NCBI GenBank assembly: GCA_902776765.1
Contig: CACYRP010000008.1
Span: forward strand, 1-64,000
DNA length: 64,000 nt
Direction: 5' to 3'
Source of the DNA: Fibrobacter succinogenes
GTDB lineage: Bacteria; Fibrobacterota; Fibrobacteria; Fibrobacterales; Fibrobacteraceae
Shown: positions 25,334 through 35,198 of the stretch, in pieces
Layout of the letters: every line of letters starts with the position of its first letter
Numbering within the stretch: the first letter of the stretch is position 1
The notes under the pieces: model-generated
Seen by the model: the letters and a program-made list of their open reading frames with translations, nothing else
What the model was told of the DNA's origin: nothing
Database searches by the model: none
Translations under genes and position numbers: made by a program

Positions 25334-26638
25334 ATGAGTATTGCTATTCCTCAACTGCCTAAGGGCACACGCGATTTTTATCCGGAAGCTGAACGCATCC
25401 AGAATTATATTTTTGACACATGGCGCAAAGTCGCCGAAAGCTTCGCCTACGAAGAATACGAAGGCCCGATGTTTGAACATCTGGAACTTTACACCGGCAA
25501 GTCCGGCGAAGAAATCGTAAGCCAGCTCTACAACTTTAAGGACAAGGGCGACCGCGAAATTGCACTCCGCCCGGAAATGACGCCGACGCTCGCCCGCCTC
25601 GTAATCCAGAAGGCCCGCGAACTCAAGAAGCCGTTCAAGTGGTTCTCCATGCCGCGCTTGTTCCGCTACGAGAAGGCTCAGAAGGGCCGCCTCCGTGAAT
25701 TTTTCCAGCTGAACATGGACATTATCGGCACCGAAAGCATCTACGCCGAAGCAGATTTGCTCGCTTCCATCGCGACAATGCTTCGCAAGTTCGGCCTCAA
25801 GGACTCCGACTTTGCGATTGGCGTTTCGAGCCGTAAGCTCCTTGCCACCTACCTCGAAGAAATCGGCGCTCCGAATCCGGCGCTCGTTTACCCGGTGCTC
25901 GACCGTCGCTTGAAAATCGGTCCGGAAGCATTCGCCAAGGCACTTACCGAAGCAGGACTTTCCGAAGCACAGATCAAGCAGCTCGACGATTTCATGAGCT
26001 GCAAGTCGATTGAAGAAGTGCGCGCTGCCGTGAAGAGCGAAAACGCAACGGCAGCCCTCAAGGAAATCGAAGACTTGTTCGCAACGCTTGCCGCCGCAGG
26101 CTTCAGCGAATGCGTGAGCCTCGACCTTTCGATTGTGCGTGGCCTCGCCTACTACACGGGCATCGTGTTCGAAGTGTTCGACAAGGGCAAATCCATGCGC
26201 GCCATCGCAGGCGGCGGACGTTACGACAGCCTCACCGAAAAACTCGGTGGCGACTGCATTCCGGGCGTTGGCTTTGGCATGGGCGACGTCGTGCTCGCAG
26301 ACCTCCTCCGCGAACGTGGGCTTTTGCCGAGCCCGAAGCAGCATGTGGATTTCTACATCGCAAGTTTCACCAACGACATGAAGAAGATTTTCGAAACGGC
26401 CCAGGTGTTCCGCGCAAACGGCAACTCTGTTTCTCACCCGCTTGCAACCATGAAGATGGGCAAGCAGCTGGAACAGGCGAACTATCAGGGAGCTTCTATC
26501 GTCGTCTATGTGGATGGCGACAAGGCTTCCGAAGGCCAGTTCGAATTCAAGGACCTCCGCGACGGCACCATGCACGTGGGCGACGTGGCCGCGATTGTTG
26601 AACGCAGCAAGATGGTTATCGAACCGAAGAAAGTCTAG
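25334..26638 (+). CDS. hisS: Histidyl-tRNA synthetase
   Basis: Charges tRNA-His with histidine. The 434-residue class II synthetase has motif 1 (KGTRDFYPE at the N-terminus), motif 2 (FRYEKAQKGRLREFFQLN), the histidine-specific RGLAYYTG segment and motif 3 (GGGRYDSL with VGFGMGD), followed by the C-terminal anticodon-binding domain. Length is normal. There is no Shine-Dalgarno; a TATCTT box ends ten bases before the ATG. A long open frame on the opposite strand is a composition artefact. Confidence 0.97.
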   Translation: MSIAIPQLPKGTRDFYPEAERIQNYIFDTWRKVAESFAYEEYEGPMFEHLELYTGKSGEEIVSQLYNFKDKGDREIALRPEMTPTLARLVIQKARELKKPFKWFSMPRLFRYEKAQKGRLREFFQLNMDIIGTESIYAEADLLASIATMLRKFGLKDSDFAIGVSSRKLLATYLEEIGAPNPALVYPVLDRRLKIGPEAFAKALTEAGLSEAQIKQLDDFMSCKSIEEVRAAVKSENATAALKEIEDLFATLAAAGFSECVSLDLSIVRGLAYYTGIVFEVFDKGKSMRAIAGGGRYDSLTEKLGGDCIPGVGFGMGDVVLADLLRERGLLPSPKQHVDFYIASFTNDMKKIFETAQVFRANGNSVSHPLATMKMGKQLEQANYQGASIVVYVDGDKASEGQFEFKDLRDGTMHVGDVAAIVERSKMVIEPKKV

Positions 26639-26651
26639 TTTTCCTAACGAC

Positions 26652-26693
26652 TCCATACAAGCCCAAAACTTGTATGGATCCTCCTTTGGAGGA
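26652..26693 (+). other. Two adjacent hairpins after hisS
   Basis: A perfect 10-bp stem (TCCATACAAG at 26652-26661 with its complement at 26669-26678) is followed at once by TCCTCC-TTT-GGAGGA. There is no T run, so it may be an RNA-stability element rather than a terminator. A TAGTAACTAGT tract follows at 26712-26745. Confidence 0.5.
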
Positions 26694-26750
26694 TGACTGC
26701 ACAGGAAAAATTCTAGTAACTAGTAACTCAGAACTAATAACTTAATCTGC

Positions 26751-28388
26751 ATGACACCTGTAAAAGTACTACTCAGCATCCTTTCGTTGTTCCTCGTCCT
26801 TGGGGTGATGGCTCTTGCTTACCCCGAAGACGGAATCCACATTGGCGATACAACGCTCCGCTACCCGAAGCTTTCGCAAGTTTTCGAGAAGGCCGAAACA
26901 AAGACGGACTCCGCCGGAAACGAGGTCAAAGTCGAGCAGGTGGATCCGGAAGAAGCTATCCGCCAGATGATGGAAGAGACAAAGCAAAAGCAGTTTGCGG
27001 CATTCTCGGATTCCCTCAAGTACTACGAGGACTTCTTTAGAGAAGGTCGTACGCGCTTTGACTTGCCGAACGACGACCTGACGTGGTTTGACCGATTCTT
27101 CCAGAGCTTGCAGAACGCACAAAAAGATTCCACCACCGTTCACGTGATCCACTACGGCGACTCGCAGCTCGAAGAAGACCGCATTTCATCTACAATTCGT
27201 GAAGACTTGCAGAATGAATTTGGCGGTAACGGCCCGGGACTTCTCCCCGCCGTGATGCACATTCCATCGCAATCGACATCGCAATGGAACAACGGCGACA
27301 TGAAGCGCTATATCATCTTTGGCCCCAAGGAAGAACAAGCAACTCATAATCGCTACGGACCTCTTGCCCAAGTGGGCGAACTCAACGGTTCTGCAGTCAT
27401 CGGCATCAAGAAACGCGAAAGCAAGAAAGATATGTTCCCGCATGTCGGCGGCTATTCCACTATCAAGGTACTTGCAGGCAAAAAAGGCAACCTGAAGTTG
27501 CGCCTCACATACGAGCACATGGTTAATGATTCCGTGGGCGTCAATGCAGATGGCACGACCAAGTACAAATTAAAGAACAAGAAGGAAACGGCAGACGCTC
27601 CGGCTTACGAAGAACTCAACAAGCTGAGAGTTTATACATGGAGACTTCCGGATACGACTTCGAACATCAAGCTTTACTTGGGCGGTCGCACGGAAATTTA
27701 TGCCATCGCCGTCGACGGCTCTTACGGTGTCGCTGTAGACAACGTTGCCATGCGCGGTAGCTCCGGTACGATTTTCCACAAGATTGACAGCGAATTGCTT
27801 GCAGAATCCTACAAGGCAGTCAATGCAAAGCTTATCATCATGGAATACGGCGGCAACATGGTGCCGAGCATGACGACCAAGACTTTGGACTGGAGCAAAA
27901 AGCTCATTACAAGACAAATTCAAGCCGTACAAAGAGCAAATCCCGAAGCAGACATTCTCTTTATCGGCCCGGCCCACATGGCAAAACAATTTAACGGAAA
28001 ATGGCAGACATACCCAGGTCTTGGTATCACAATCAAGATGCTTCGCGAAGTCGCTCTTGAAAATGGACTTGCCTACTGGGATATGCACCGCGTGATGGGC
28101 GGCGAAGGATCCATGATCAAGTGGGTCAAGAAGTCTCCCCCGCTCGGCTTTACCGACCACGTCCACTTTACACGCCGTGGCGCCGCCTACATGGGCGACC
28201 TGTTCTGCTCATCTCTCCACATGTATTACGATTACTACCAGTTCCGCGACAGACACAACTTGAACGATTCAAAGCTCAAGGACATCCGCAAATTCTCGGA
28301 TAAAAAGAAAGCGGACGCAGACACAACCAAAGTAATTGACCTTAACGAAGAAAAAGCTAAATCCACAGAAACCGGAGGGGGGTTATAA
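26751..28388 (+). CDS. SGNH/GDSL-like protein of an O-acetylation operon, paralog 1
   Basis: A 545-residue protein anchored by an N-terminal hydrophobic segment (residues 5-23), with the bulk outside the membrane. The SGNH nucleophile motif is HYGDSQLEED (Ser138). A later VEYGGN-like block (IIMEYGGN) is in the place of the GxND motif, and TDHVHF near residue 465 gives the Asp-His pair. SGNH proteins beside MBOAT acyltransferases complete transfer of acetyl groups to extracellular polysaccharide (as AlgX/AlgJ with AlgI). The next gene is a second SGNH protein starting immediately after the stop, then the MBOAT gene. The polysaccharide is unknown. Confidence 0.82.
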   Translation: MTPVKVLLSILSLFLVLGVMALAYPEDGIHIGDTTLRYPKLSQVFEKAETKTDSAGNEVKVEQVDPEEAIRQMMEETKQKQFAAFSDSLKYYEDFFREGRTRFDLPNDDLTWFDRFFQSLQNAQKDSTTVHVIHYGDSQLEEDRISSTIREDLQNEFGGNGPGLLPAVMHIPSQSTSQWNNGDMKRYIIFGPKEEQATHNRYGPLAQVGELNGSAVIGIKKRESKKDMFPHVGGYSTIKVLAGKKGNLKLRLTYEHMVNDSVGVNADGTTKYKLKNKKETADAPAYEELNKLRVYTWRLPDTTSNIKLYLGGRTEIYAIAVDGSYGVAVDNVAMRGSSGTIFHKIDSELLAESYKAVNAKLIIMEYGGNMVPSMTTKTLDWSKKLITRQIQAVQRANPEADILFIGPAHMAKQFNGKWQTYPGLGITIKMLREVALENGLAYWDMHRVMGGEGSMIKWVKKSPPLGFTDHVHFTRRGAAYMGDLFCSSLHMYYDYYQFRDRHNLNDSKLKDIRKFSDKKKADADTTKVIDLNEEKAKSTETGGGL

Positions 28389-30299
28389 GTGAGAAAGAAG
28401 CTTGCCGTTATTGCTGCTATTCTCGGCATTTTTAGCTTCGGTTCCGTTTCCGCGAAGGACATGGAAATTACGCCGGGCTATTATGATGTTGACTTTTCGA
28501 AATACGATTTTATAGATACGTCGTTGAACACCATCCAGTTCCCGCAAGGAAATGCGAGCTTTGAGCCTTTTTTCAAGAAGCTTGATACACTTGTTTTCGA
28601 GAACAGGGGCAAAGTGAGGATTCTCCACATCGGCGGTTCGCACTTGCAGGCAGACGTTATTTCCGGGCGCATTCGCGAGCACTTGATTAAAGAATATCCA
28701 GGTGCTTCGGCAGGTCGCGGATTCGTGTTTCCATATTCGGCTGCAAGAACAAATACTCCGGCAAGCTACGCGAGCTCCTACAAGGGCATTTGGGACAAGA
28801 ACAAGAACGTCCAGCGTGAAATCACGAAACCGCTTGGCCTCCTTGGCATTGCGGTTAGCACCAGCGACCCTCGTGCAGAAATTACCCTCCTTTTGGACAA
28901 ATACAATTCAGAACCGATCTGGGGAGAAACAAGCTTTAGAGTTTTTGGATTTAGCGACAGCAACAACGTAGAGCCCGTGCTCCGTATCGATTCGATGGAC
29001 GTGTACGGAACGCTCGATACCGCAAGCCAAAGCTACTTGTTCACAAGCCCGCGCCCGATTGATACAATCCAAATCGCATTCCGCTGGGCAGACTCCATAA
29101 AGCAAGCCGAAGTTGCCGAATTCATCACGGACTCGCTCTTTAAAGATTCTGTAGCACGAGCTGATTCACTCGCCCGCGTTGCAGATTCATTGCATCTCGA
29201 TTCGCTCGGACTTTTGCCGCAAACAAGTTCAGGAGCGCAAACGGCGGCCGATTCCATGTTCCAAGGCGACTGCGAAGACGTTCTCGACACAAACTGCCTC
29301 AACCGCGACGAAGATCAAGGCTCCATGAAGGCCGCTGCCGTTGATACAGTTCCACCGCGCCCGCGCTTTACGCTCACAGGCATTCTCGCCGAAAACAACG
29401 CTCCGGGCATCACCTACACCAACGTAGGCATCAATGGTGCTAAAGTTTCAAACTACTTCGAAGAAATTTGCCCATACTTCGAAAAAGAAATGTCGTACTA
29501 CAAACCGGACCTCGTGATTTTCGCCATCGGCATCAACGATGCAAACGTCGAAGTCTTTAACGACAAGGTTTTCCGCAACGATTATGACATGCTCATCAAG
29601 CGCATCCGCAAGGTGAGCCCCAAGACGGCATTCATTTTCGAGACAAACAACGACTCCTACCGAAAAGTCCGTAAAAGAAAGTACGTGCAGCACCCGAACG
29701 GCGAAGTCGCGCGCAAGGCTTTCTTTATGCTCGCCGACAAGCACAAGGCTGGCGTATGGGACAAGTTCTCCATCATGGGAGGCTTAGGTTCCATGGCCAA
29801 GTGGGAAAAAGCGGACCTCGCCAAAAAAGACAAGGTTCATTTCAAGACCGCCGGTTACCAGTTGCTTGGCGACATGTTCTACAAAGCTTTGATGCAGGCC
29901 TATTTCGACCATATCGCAAACCTCCCTGCCGAAGCCCCCGTAGTTGTCAAAGCAGAACCGGCGCCAGCATCTACGCTCCCATCAAAGCAGGCAGCAAGCA
30001 TCCAGCCCATAACCACATCAACTTCAAGACCTTTAGCGGTACAACCATCCGCCAAAGCAACGGCAGCAGCGCCGGCCAAAACGGAACAGCCAACACCCGC
30101 CAAGACGGCACAGCCAGCACCAGCTAAAGCAGCACAGCCTACGCCTGCGGCATCCATCGCCAAAGCCGATGTGCCCATAACCAAGGTTTTAAAACAAGCG
30201 TCCAAAAACACGCAACAACAAATTCAGCAACAACAAATTCAAATTCCATTGAAACCACAAAATACGGAATCAACAGCCACTAAAGCACAGGACAAATAA
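28389..30299 (+). CDS. SGNH/GDSL-like exported protein, paralog 2, with Ala/Pro-rich tail
   Basis: A 636-residue exported protein (signal ends GSVSA) starting at a GTG next to the preceding stop, with a GGAGGGGGG run upstream. The first SGNH block is LHIGGSHLQAD, with GGS where GDS is usual. IGINDANVEVF supplies the GxND block and KDKVHF the Asp-His pair. An insertion of about 120 residues rich in Ser/Asp (SVARADSLARVADSLHLDSL) separates block I from the rest. The last 120 residues are low-complexity Ala/Pro/Lys (PAKTAQPAPAK) and Gln-rich, perhaps a wall- or surface-spanning tail. Probable periplasmic partner of the MBOAT protein. Confidence 0.8.
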   Translation: MRKKLAVIAAILGIFSFGSVSAKDMEITPGYYDVDFSKYDFIDTSLNTIQFPQGNASFEPFFKKLDTLVFENRGKVRILHIGGSHLQADVISGRIREHLIKEYPGASAGRGFVFPYSAARTNTPASYASSYKGIWDKNKNVQREITKPLGLLGIAVSTSDPRAEITLLLDKYNSEPIWGETSFRVFGFSDSNNVEPVLRIDSMDVYGTLDTASQSYLFTSPRPIDTIQIAFRWADSIKQAEVAEFITDSLFKDSVARADSLARVADSLHLDSLGLLPQTSSGAQTAADSMFQGDCEDVLDTNCLNRDEDQGSMKAAAVDTVPPRPRFTLTGILAENNAPGITYTNVGINGAKVSNYFEEICPYFEKEMSYYKPDLVIFAIGINDANVEVFNDKVFRNDYDMLIKRIRKVSPKTAFIFETNNDSYRKVRKRKYVQHPNGEVARKAFFMLADKHKAGVWDKFSIMGGLGSMAKWEKADLAKKDKVHFKTAGYQLLGDMFYKALMQAYFDHIANLPAEAPVVVKAEPAPASTLPSKQAASIQPITTSTSRPLAVQPSAKATAAAPAKTEQPTPAKTAQPAPAKAAQPTPAASIAKADVPITKVLKQASKNTQQQIQQQQIQIPLKPQNTESTATKAQDK

Positions 30300-30321
30300 C
30301 CGCTCCTAAAGTCCAAATATC

Positions 30322-32117
30322 ATGCTCGACTACATAATCCCCTACCTGACCCGCACATTCGCATTCGACCCGAACTCCCCGCTTCTCTTTACCCAGTTCT
30401 ACTTCTGGGGATTCTTCGCGGTCGTATTCGCCATCTTCTCGTTCATACATAGCAAGCTTTTACTCCGCAACGCGTTCCTCTTTGCGACAAGCTTGTTCTT
30501 CTACTACAAGACGAGCGGAAGCTACGTGTGCATCCTCATCTTCTGCGTCATCGCGAACTTTTTCATCGGCAAGTGGATTGAAAAATCTACAGAAAAATGG
30601 AAAAAGAAAATGTTGATGATCATCGTGGTCATCATCGACTTGCTCGTTCTCTGCTATTACAAGTATTCCTACTTCTTCCTAGACGCGCTTTACGACTTTA
30701 CCGGCATCGAACTCCACGTTTACAACTTCTTTGCTGCCGCAAGCAACGCCATGTTCGGTACGCATTCGCTGGTCGATCAGATTATCCTCCCGGTGGGTAT
30801 TTCGTTCTTCACGTTCCAGGCAATGAGCTATTGCATCGACATTTACCGTGGCAAAATCAAGGCTGTCGATAACATTCTGAACTTCGGCTTTTACCTTTCG
30901 TTCTTCCCGCAGCTCGTGGCAGGCCCGATCGTTCGTGCCGACAAGTTCGTTCCACAGCTTTACAAGCCGTATTTCCTCCCCCGCCGCGCCTTTGGCATGG
31001 CCGTATTCTGGATTTTGAACGGTCTTGCCAAGAAGATTATCTTGAGCGACTACCTCGCGACAAACTTTGTGGACCGCGTTTTCGATACCCCGCTCCTGTT
31101 CACTGGCCTTGAAAACCTCATTGCGCTTTTCGCTTATTCGCTGCAAGTTTACGCCGACTTCTCAGGTTACACGGACATCGCGATTGGCGTTGCTCTTTTG
31201 ATGGGTTTCCGCTTGCCGCAAAACTTCAACAGCCCTTACAAGGCAAAGAGCCCCACCGAATTCTGGCGCCGTTGGCACATCAGCCTTTCTAGCTGGTGGC
31301 GCGATTACTTGTACATTCCTCTTGGCGGTAACAGGAACGCCACCGTCGGTACGTTCTTCTGGATGGGATTCTTGAGCCTTGTGGCCATTCTCCTTTCTGG
31401 AAGCGTTTGGGTCGGCGTTTCGCTCGGCGTATTCTTCATTTACATAGGCGTTTTCGCTTACTTCAAGCCAGAATCCCGCAAGACGATTACCACGAACATG
31501 AACGCCATGGCAACGCAGATTGTTGGCGGTTGGTGGCATGGCGCAAGCTGGAACTTCATCATCTGGGGCGGCTTGAACGGCTTTGGCCAGGTGTTCAACA
31601 AGCTCTGGGTCAAGCGCAGCGCAACGGTACGCGCCTCAATAGCACTCGGATTCTTTGCGATAAGCGCCATCTACTCTTTGTAGGCATTTACTCGACCATC
31701 ATTTATCATTTGTTCTGCAACAAGGCTTTACCATGGCTCAGTACAGCATGGAACGTTACGCTTACGTTCGTGTTCATCACGTTCACGCGTCTCTTCTTCC
31801 GTGCAGGCTCCAACCTCGACCCGGCAGAAGCAAACGAAGTCGCATGGAACACGGCAAAGAACATGGTGCACCAGATGGGTACTGCATGGCGCTGGGACAC
31901 AATTTACCCCATCGCGATGGAACACATCAACATCATCCTCGTGTTTATCGCAGGCATGCTCATCCACTGGATTCCGAAAAAGTTCAAGTCCCGCTATCGC
32001 ATCACATTTGCATCGCTCCCGATTCCGGCGATGGTTGCAGTAACGGCGTTCATCATCTTCGTGATTTACCAGTTCATGAGCGCAGACTCCTGCCCATTCA
32101 TTTACTTCCAGTTCTAG
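30322..32117 (+). pseudogene. MBOAT O-acyltransferase (AlgI-like), split by a frameshift
   Basis: The gene encodes a multi-span membrane acyltransferase that passes acetyl groups across the membrane for polysaccharide acetylation. The first part (30322-31683, 453 residues) has the family signature EFWRRWHISLSSWWRDYLYIPLGG and the active-site histidine in GGWWHGASWNFIIWGG. It then stops at a TAG. The missing C-terminal membrane segments continue in another frame from about 31675 to 32117 (FVGIYSTIIYHLF to FIYFQF). One missing base near 31675-31680 would restore a 598-residue protein. The lesion may be a sequence error, a real mutation or, less likely, recoding: no classical slippery heptamer is visible. 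It is the last gene of the SGNH operon. Confidence 0.85.
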
Positions 32118-32153
32118 CGGCGGAGCCGCGGCAGTGGACTATGAACGCGAATC

Positions 32154-32175
32154 AAAGGGGCTTCGGCCCCTTTTT
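32154..32175 (+). terminator. Terminator of the SGNH-MBOAT operon
   Basis: AAAGGGGC and GCCCCTTTTT pair around a TTCG tetraloop, followed by a T run. Confidence 0.85.
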
Positions 32176-32303
32176 GCATATAATACACCATACAAATTTA
32201 TCGTATCATTTATCAATGAAAAAACGGCAAATTTTACATTGATAAAACATCTTTGAGCCTTCTATTTAATTTATTTTAATCTATAGACAAGAAGGTTTGA
32301 CCC

Positions 32304-32915
32304 ATGACAAAAAGGTTCCACAAAATACTGGGAAAATTTTTTCTCTTTTGCACCGCATGCGCTTGGTTCGGATGCGACAATTCCAACGGAGAGTTTCCGG
32401 CAAACCCGCCAGACAATTTCGCAAACGAAAATTCTTCGTCTAACGAAAAAAAATTTGTCAAGCGAACAGCTTTCATCGACGTTGAGCAAGAACTGGCAAA
32501 AATAAAACCGACCGATACCACAGGGCTCAGAGGAAAGTGCATTCCTGAGTATGAATATTGCGAAATGATAAACGGTTGGAGCAGTCATTATGCAGCCAAG
32601 GCTCATGCCGCATCCATCGCCATCAACAAACTCGAAGATCAGCATAAGGATACACCTGACTATTGGTATGGTAGTAATTACTGTTATAGAACCCTGTTAA
32701 GCGGTTTAGGAAACGCTCCTGTTTATGGAGTTCCTAAATGTCCAATTTCCGGTTCTACACCATGCGAAACAAATGGCAATGGCTATTCTCTTTATAACGA
32801 AGTTCACATTGATGACGCCTACATAGAAGCCCTCCAGCGAAAAGAAAAAAACTACTACGAAACCGTTAAAAAGACTCTCGAAGAAATCAACCAAGGCATG
32901 GAAGAATGTAATTAA
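32304..32915 (+). CDS. Lipoprotein, paralog 1 of a tandem pair
   Basis: A 203-residue lipoprotein (signal ending WFGC) with a short Ser/Asn linker. The C-terminal domain has Cys-containing motifs (CIPEYEYCEM, YCYRTL, GVPKCPISG) and a final charged helix (AYIEALQRKEKNYYE). The next gene is a paralog sharing the N-terminus (K-H-ILGK-FL-CTA), the (F)LDI-Q block, D-TGL-GK and IDEAYI-ALE. No known family or function. A 29-base gap joins the two. Confidence 0.72.
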   Translation: MTKRFHKILGKFFLFCTACAWFGCDNSNGEFPANPPDNFANENSSSNEKKFVKRTAFIDVEQELAKIKPTDTTGLRGKCIPEYEYCEMINGWSSHYAAKAHAASIAINKLEDQHKDTPDYWYGSNYCYRTLLSGLGNAPVYGVPKCPISGSTPCETNGNGYSLYNEVHIDDAYIEALQRKEKNYYETVKKTLEEINQGMEECN

Positions 32916-32944
32916 TTAGGCAACAACTCAAAAGGAATCCATTC

Positions 32945-33610
32945 ATGAACAAAAAAGTTCATAACATTCTAGGGAAGTTGTTCCTCGCGTGCACCGCTTT
33001 TTTCTGGTTCGGTTGCACCGACTCAAACAGCGAATTTCCTGTAAATCCGCCCAACCAAGCCAACGAAAATTCATCATCAAGTTCTTCAAACACTCCTGCA
33101 AGTTCATCTAGCAAACTTACTCCAAAAGATTTACCCAAAGTATCTTTTCTTGATATCGATCAAATTATAAACAAAAACCAAGCCCTCTCTGATACAGCTG
33201 GATTAATGGGCAAAAAAGTTTCCGCTTCGGACTATTGCAGAACAACATTGCAGGGAGTTCGATATAACTTCTATGATAGTGCTTTACCCACTTCATCCAG
33301 AAACACCGCAAAAAGGATGATTAATGACGAACTGGATTCTCTTCTTGAAAGCCCTCAAGCAGTCACATATTCAGAAGAAAGACAAAAATGCATCCTCGAT
33401 TTAAAATACAGTTCGTGGGAAGGACTTCCAGATTATGGGATTCCTATATGGTATTCTTGCGAACATGAAAACGAGGGCAAAGATTCCGTAAAAATTGATG
33501 AAGCATACATCAGGGCGCTTGAAGCCAGAAACGAGCTTTTTTACGAAGAATACATGGATGTTTTCAAAGAAGCAATCAATAAAGCGGTTCGCTGCGATTC
33601 ACTGGAATAG
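32945..33610 (+). CDS. Lipoprotein, paralog 2 of a tandem pair
   Basis: A 221-residue paralog of the preceding lipoprotein: signal ending WFGC, poly-Ser linker (ANENSSSSSSNTPASSSS), then VSFLDIDQII, DTAGLMGKKV and the closing helix IDEAYIRALEARNELFYEEY. Cys positions partly match. AAAGGAAT lies ahead of the ATG. Function unknown; probably an outer-membrane or surface lipoprotein. Confidence 0.72.
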   Translation: MNKKVHNILGKLFLACTAFFWFGCTDSNSEFPVNPPNQANENSSSSSSNTPASSSSKLTPKDLPKVSFLDIDQIINKNQALSDTAGLMGKKVSASDYCRTTLQGVRYNFYDSALPTSSRNTAKRMINDELDSLLESPQAVTYSEERQKCILDLKYSSWEGLPDYGIPIWYSCEHENEGKDSVKIDEAYIRALEARNELFYEEYMDVFKEAINKAVRCDSLE

Positions 33611-33963
33611 CTCGAAACAAACCGAGCTAAATTAGAAAAATCAACGAAAAAATTGACAAATATGACACGTAAGTCGTTGATACTTCGAGAGTTACAAAAA
33701 ATTTTTATAGACAAAAAGCAATTTTCCAACAAATCGTGCGCATTCCGCATAGAATAAGGCTTTCCAACAATATTTTACATTCAAGGAATACGACATTTTG
33801 ACCATTACAAGAGACTTTTGCACCTGTAAAGAGTCTCTTTTTGCTACAACAACCTTACAACAATATTTCTTGTTAATATCTCGTTAAAAAACGTCCGAAA
33901 TATAGTGACAAAATCAATCAAAATGAGTATTTTTATGATCCATATATATAAAACGTTATTTTT
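33611..33963. other. Gene-free AT-rich stretch with terminator and promoter
   Basis: Apart from the terminator at 33809-33843 and a TATATA box at 33944-33949 before the next gene, I see no repeats, RNA genes or convincing frames here. Confidence 0.5.
33809..33843 (+). terminator. Intrinsic terminator after the lipoprotein pair
   Basis: AAGAGACT and AGTCTCTT form an 8-bp stem with a 15-base loop, followed by TTTTT. Confidence 0.7.
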
Positions 33964-34998
33964 ATGAAGATTAAAACTATACTCATTGCAGGAGTCCTGC
34001 CTATCGCTCTTTTTGCGAAAGACGACGATATGGCCGGAAAAATCGTTCCTCGCTTGGTTGATTCTAAGAACACTGAATTAACCCGCTCTATAGAAGATCT
34101 TGCCAGCATCGAAACTCAAGATCCTTCCGTTGGAAAATTCGTCATCACCGAAAGCAATTTTGCTAGCAAGAAAATTAAGCCCAAAAAGCATAGCAGGGCA
34201 AGCGCACCGGCAAAGGTTTCCAAGGTCGAAGCAAATGACCTTGGCACCGAAGAAGGCATCAATAGCGATAGCCTCGATACAGAAGAAGCCGCACGCGAAT
34301 ACGCCGAAGCCGATGCAGATATCAAAGCAACGACAGATTCTGCATCCACAGGAGCTCCGGCCAAGCTGTTCGTCCTAGACATGACGACATCCATAATCCC
34401 GACGTCAAGCCGCCGCGTCGCAGGTCATTACGGTCCGCGCAAGCACCGCATGCATCGCGGAGTTGACCTTGGCCTCTGCCACGGCGAAGACCGCACGATT
34501 GTCGCCGCTTTTGCAGGCAAGGTCGTCAAAGTCCGCAACCAAGGCCGCCGCAAGGGTTACGGTCGTTACGTGATTCTCGATCACGGCAATGGACTTACAA
34601 CGCTTTACGCCCACCTCGAACGCTGGAAGGTCAAGGTCGGCGACGAGCTCCAGGCTGGCGATATAATCGGTATTGGCGGCAACTCGGGTCGCTCGTTCGG
34701 TGCACATTTGCATTTTGAAATGCGCTACAACGGAGTTTACATCAATCCCGAAACCGTTTACGATTTTGCCGAAGGCACATTCAGGGATATTTCCATCACG
34801 CTCAATACAGACAAGCTCCAAGAAGTCGAAGCTGCTTACCAAAAAGAAATCGGCAAGAGCAGATTCTATAGAGTTCGTCGTGGTGATTGCCTCGGAAAGA
34901 TCGCTCACAAGTACGGCACTTCAATCGAACAAATCAAGCGCTTGAACAACTTGAAGTCCGAAAAGATTCGTCCGGGTCAAATTCTCCGTTGCTCGTAA
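33964..34998 (+). CDS. M23 (LytM) peptidase with C-terminal LysM domain
   Basis: A 344-residue envelope protein with a signal peptide (ending LFA). A charged spacer of about 130 residues leads to an M23 metallopeptidase domain: HRGVDLG supplies the first His and Asp ligands, DHGNGLTTLYAHL follows, and HLHFEMR supplies the last ligands. It is therefore likely an active Zn endopeptidase for peptidoglycan cross-links. The LysM domain at the C-terminus (YRVRRGDCLGKIAHKYG, LKSEKIRPGQIL) binds glycan strands. No Shine-Dalgarno; TATATA lies 14 bases before the ATG. A strong terminator follows. Confidence 0.92.
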   Translation: MKIKTILIAGVLPIALFAKDDDMAGKIVPRLVDSKNTELTRSIEDLASIETQDPSVGKFVITESNFASKKIKPKKHSRASAPAKVSKVEANDLGTEEGINSDSLDTEEAAREYAEADADIKATTDSASTGAPAKLFVLDMTTSIIPTSSRRVAGHYGPRKHRMHRGVDLGLCHGEDRTIVAAFAGKVVKVRNQGRRKGYGRYVILDHGNGLTTLYAHLERWKVKVGDELQAGDIIGIGGNSGRSFGAHLHFEMRYNGVYINPETVYDFAEGTFRDISITLNTDKLQEVEAAYQKEIGKSRFYRVRRGDCLGKIAHKYGTSIEQIKRLNNLKSEKIRPGQILRCS

Positions 34999-35041
34999 TC
35001 GTCGATATTCGCGACTAGGGAAAATTTTCTATACTCCATTT

Positions 35042-35069
35042 AAAGCTCCGGACTTGTCCGGAGCTTTTT
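35042..35069 (+). terminator. Intrinsic terminator of the M23 gene
   Basis: A perfect 11-bp stem (AAAGCTCCGGA with TCCGGAGCTTT), loop CTTG, then a T run. Confidence 0.85.
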
Positions 35070-35198
35070 CATTCTGCTACGGGGCGTTGCGGGGTGCCCC
35101 CGCTAGAGAGGGTGATGTAAGACCCTTCGAAGGCGAGGACCTTTTCGCGTGCGGTACAGGCCAAGATGGGGCTGCAATCAGGGGGAGGCTTCCCCCTA

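Noticed and set aside
25298..26656. A 452-codon open frame antisense to hisS
   Set aside because: It mirrors the GC-rich codon bias of hisS, has no recognisable domain and no start signal.
26652..26693. A riboswitch or T-box before the SGNH operon
   Set aside because: The two hairpins are simple, immediately follow hisS and lack conserved T-box or aptamer motifs.
31660..31690. Programmed -1 frameshifting in the MBOAT gene
   Set aside because: No X-XXY-YYZ heptamer or stable downstream stem is evident at CTACTCTTTGTAG; a mutation or sequence error is simpler.
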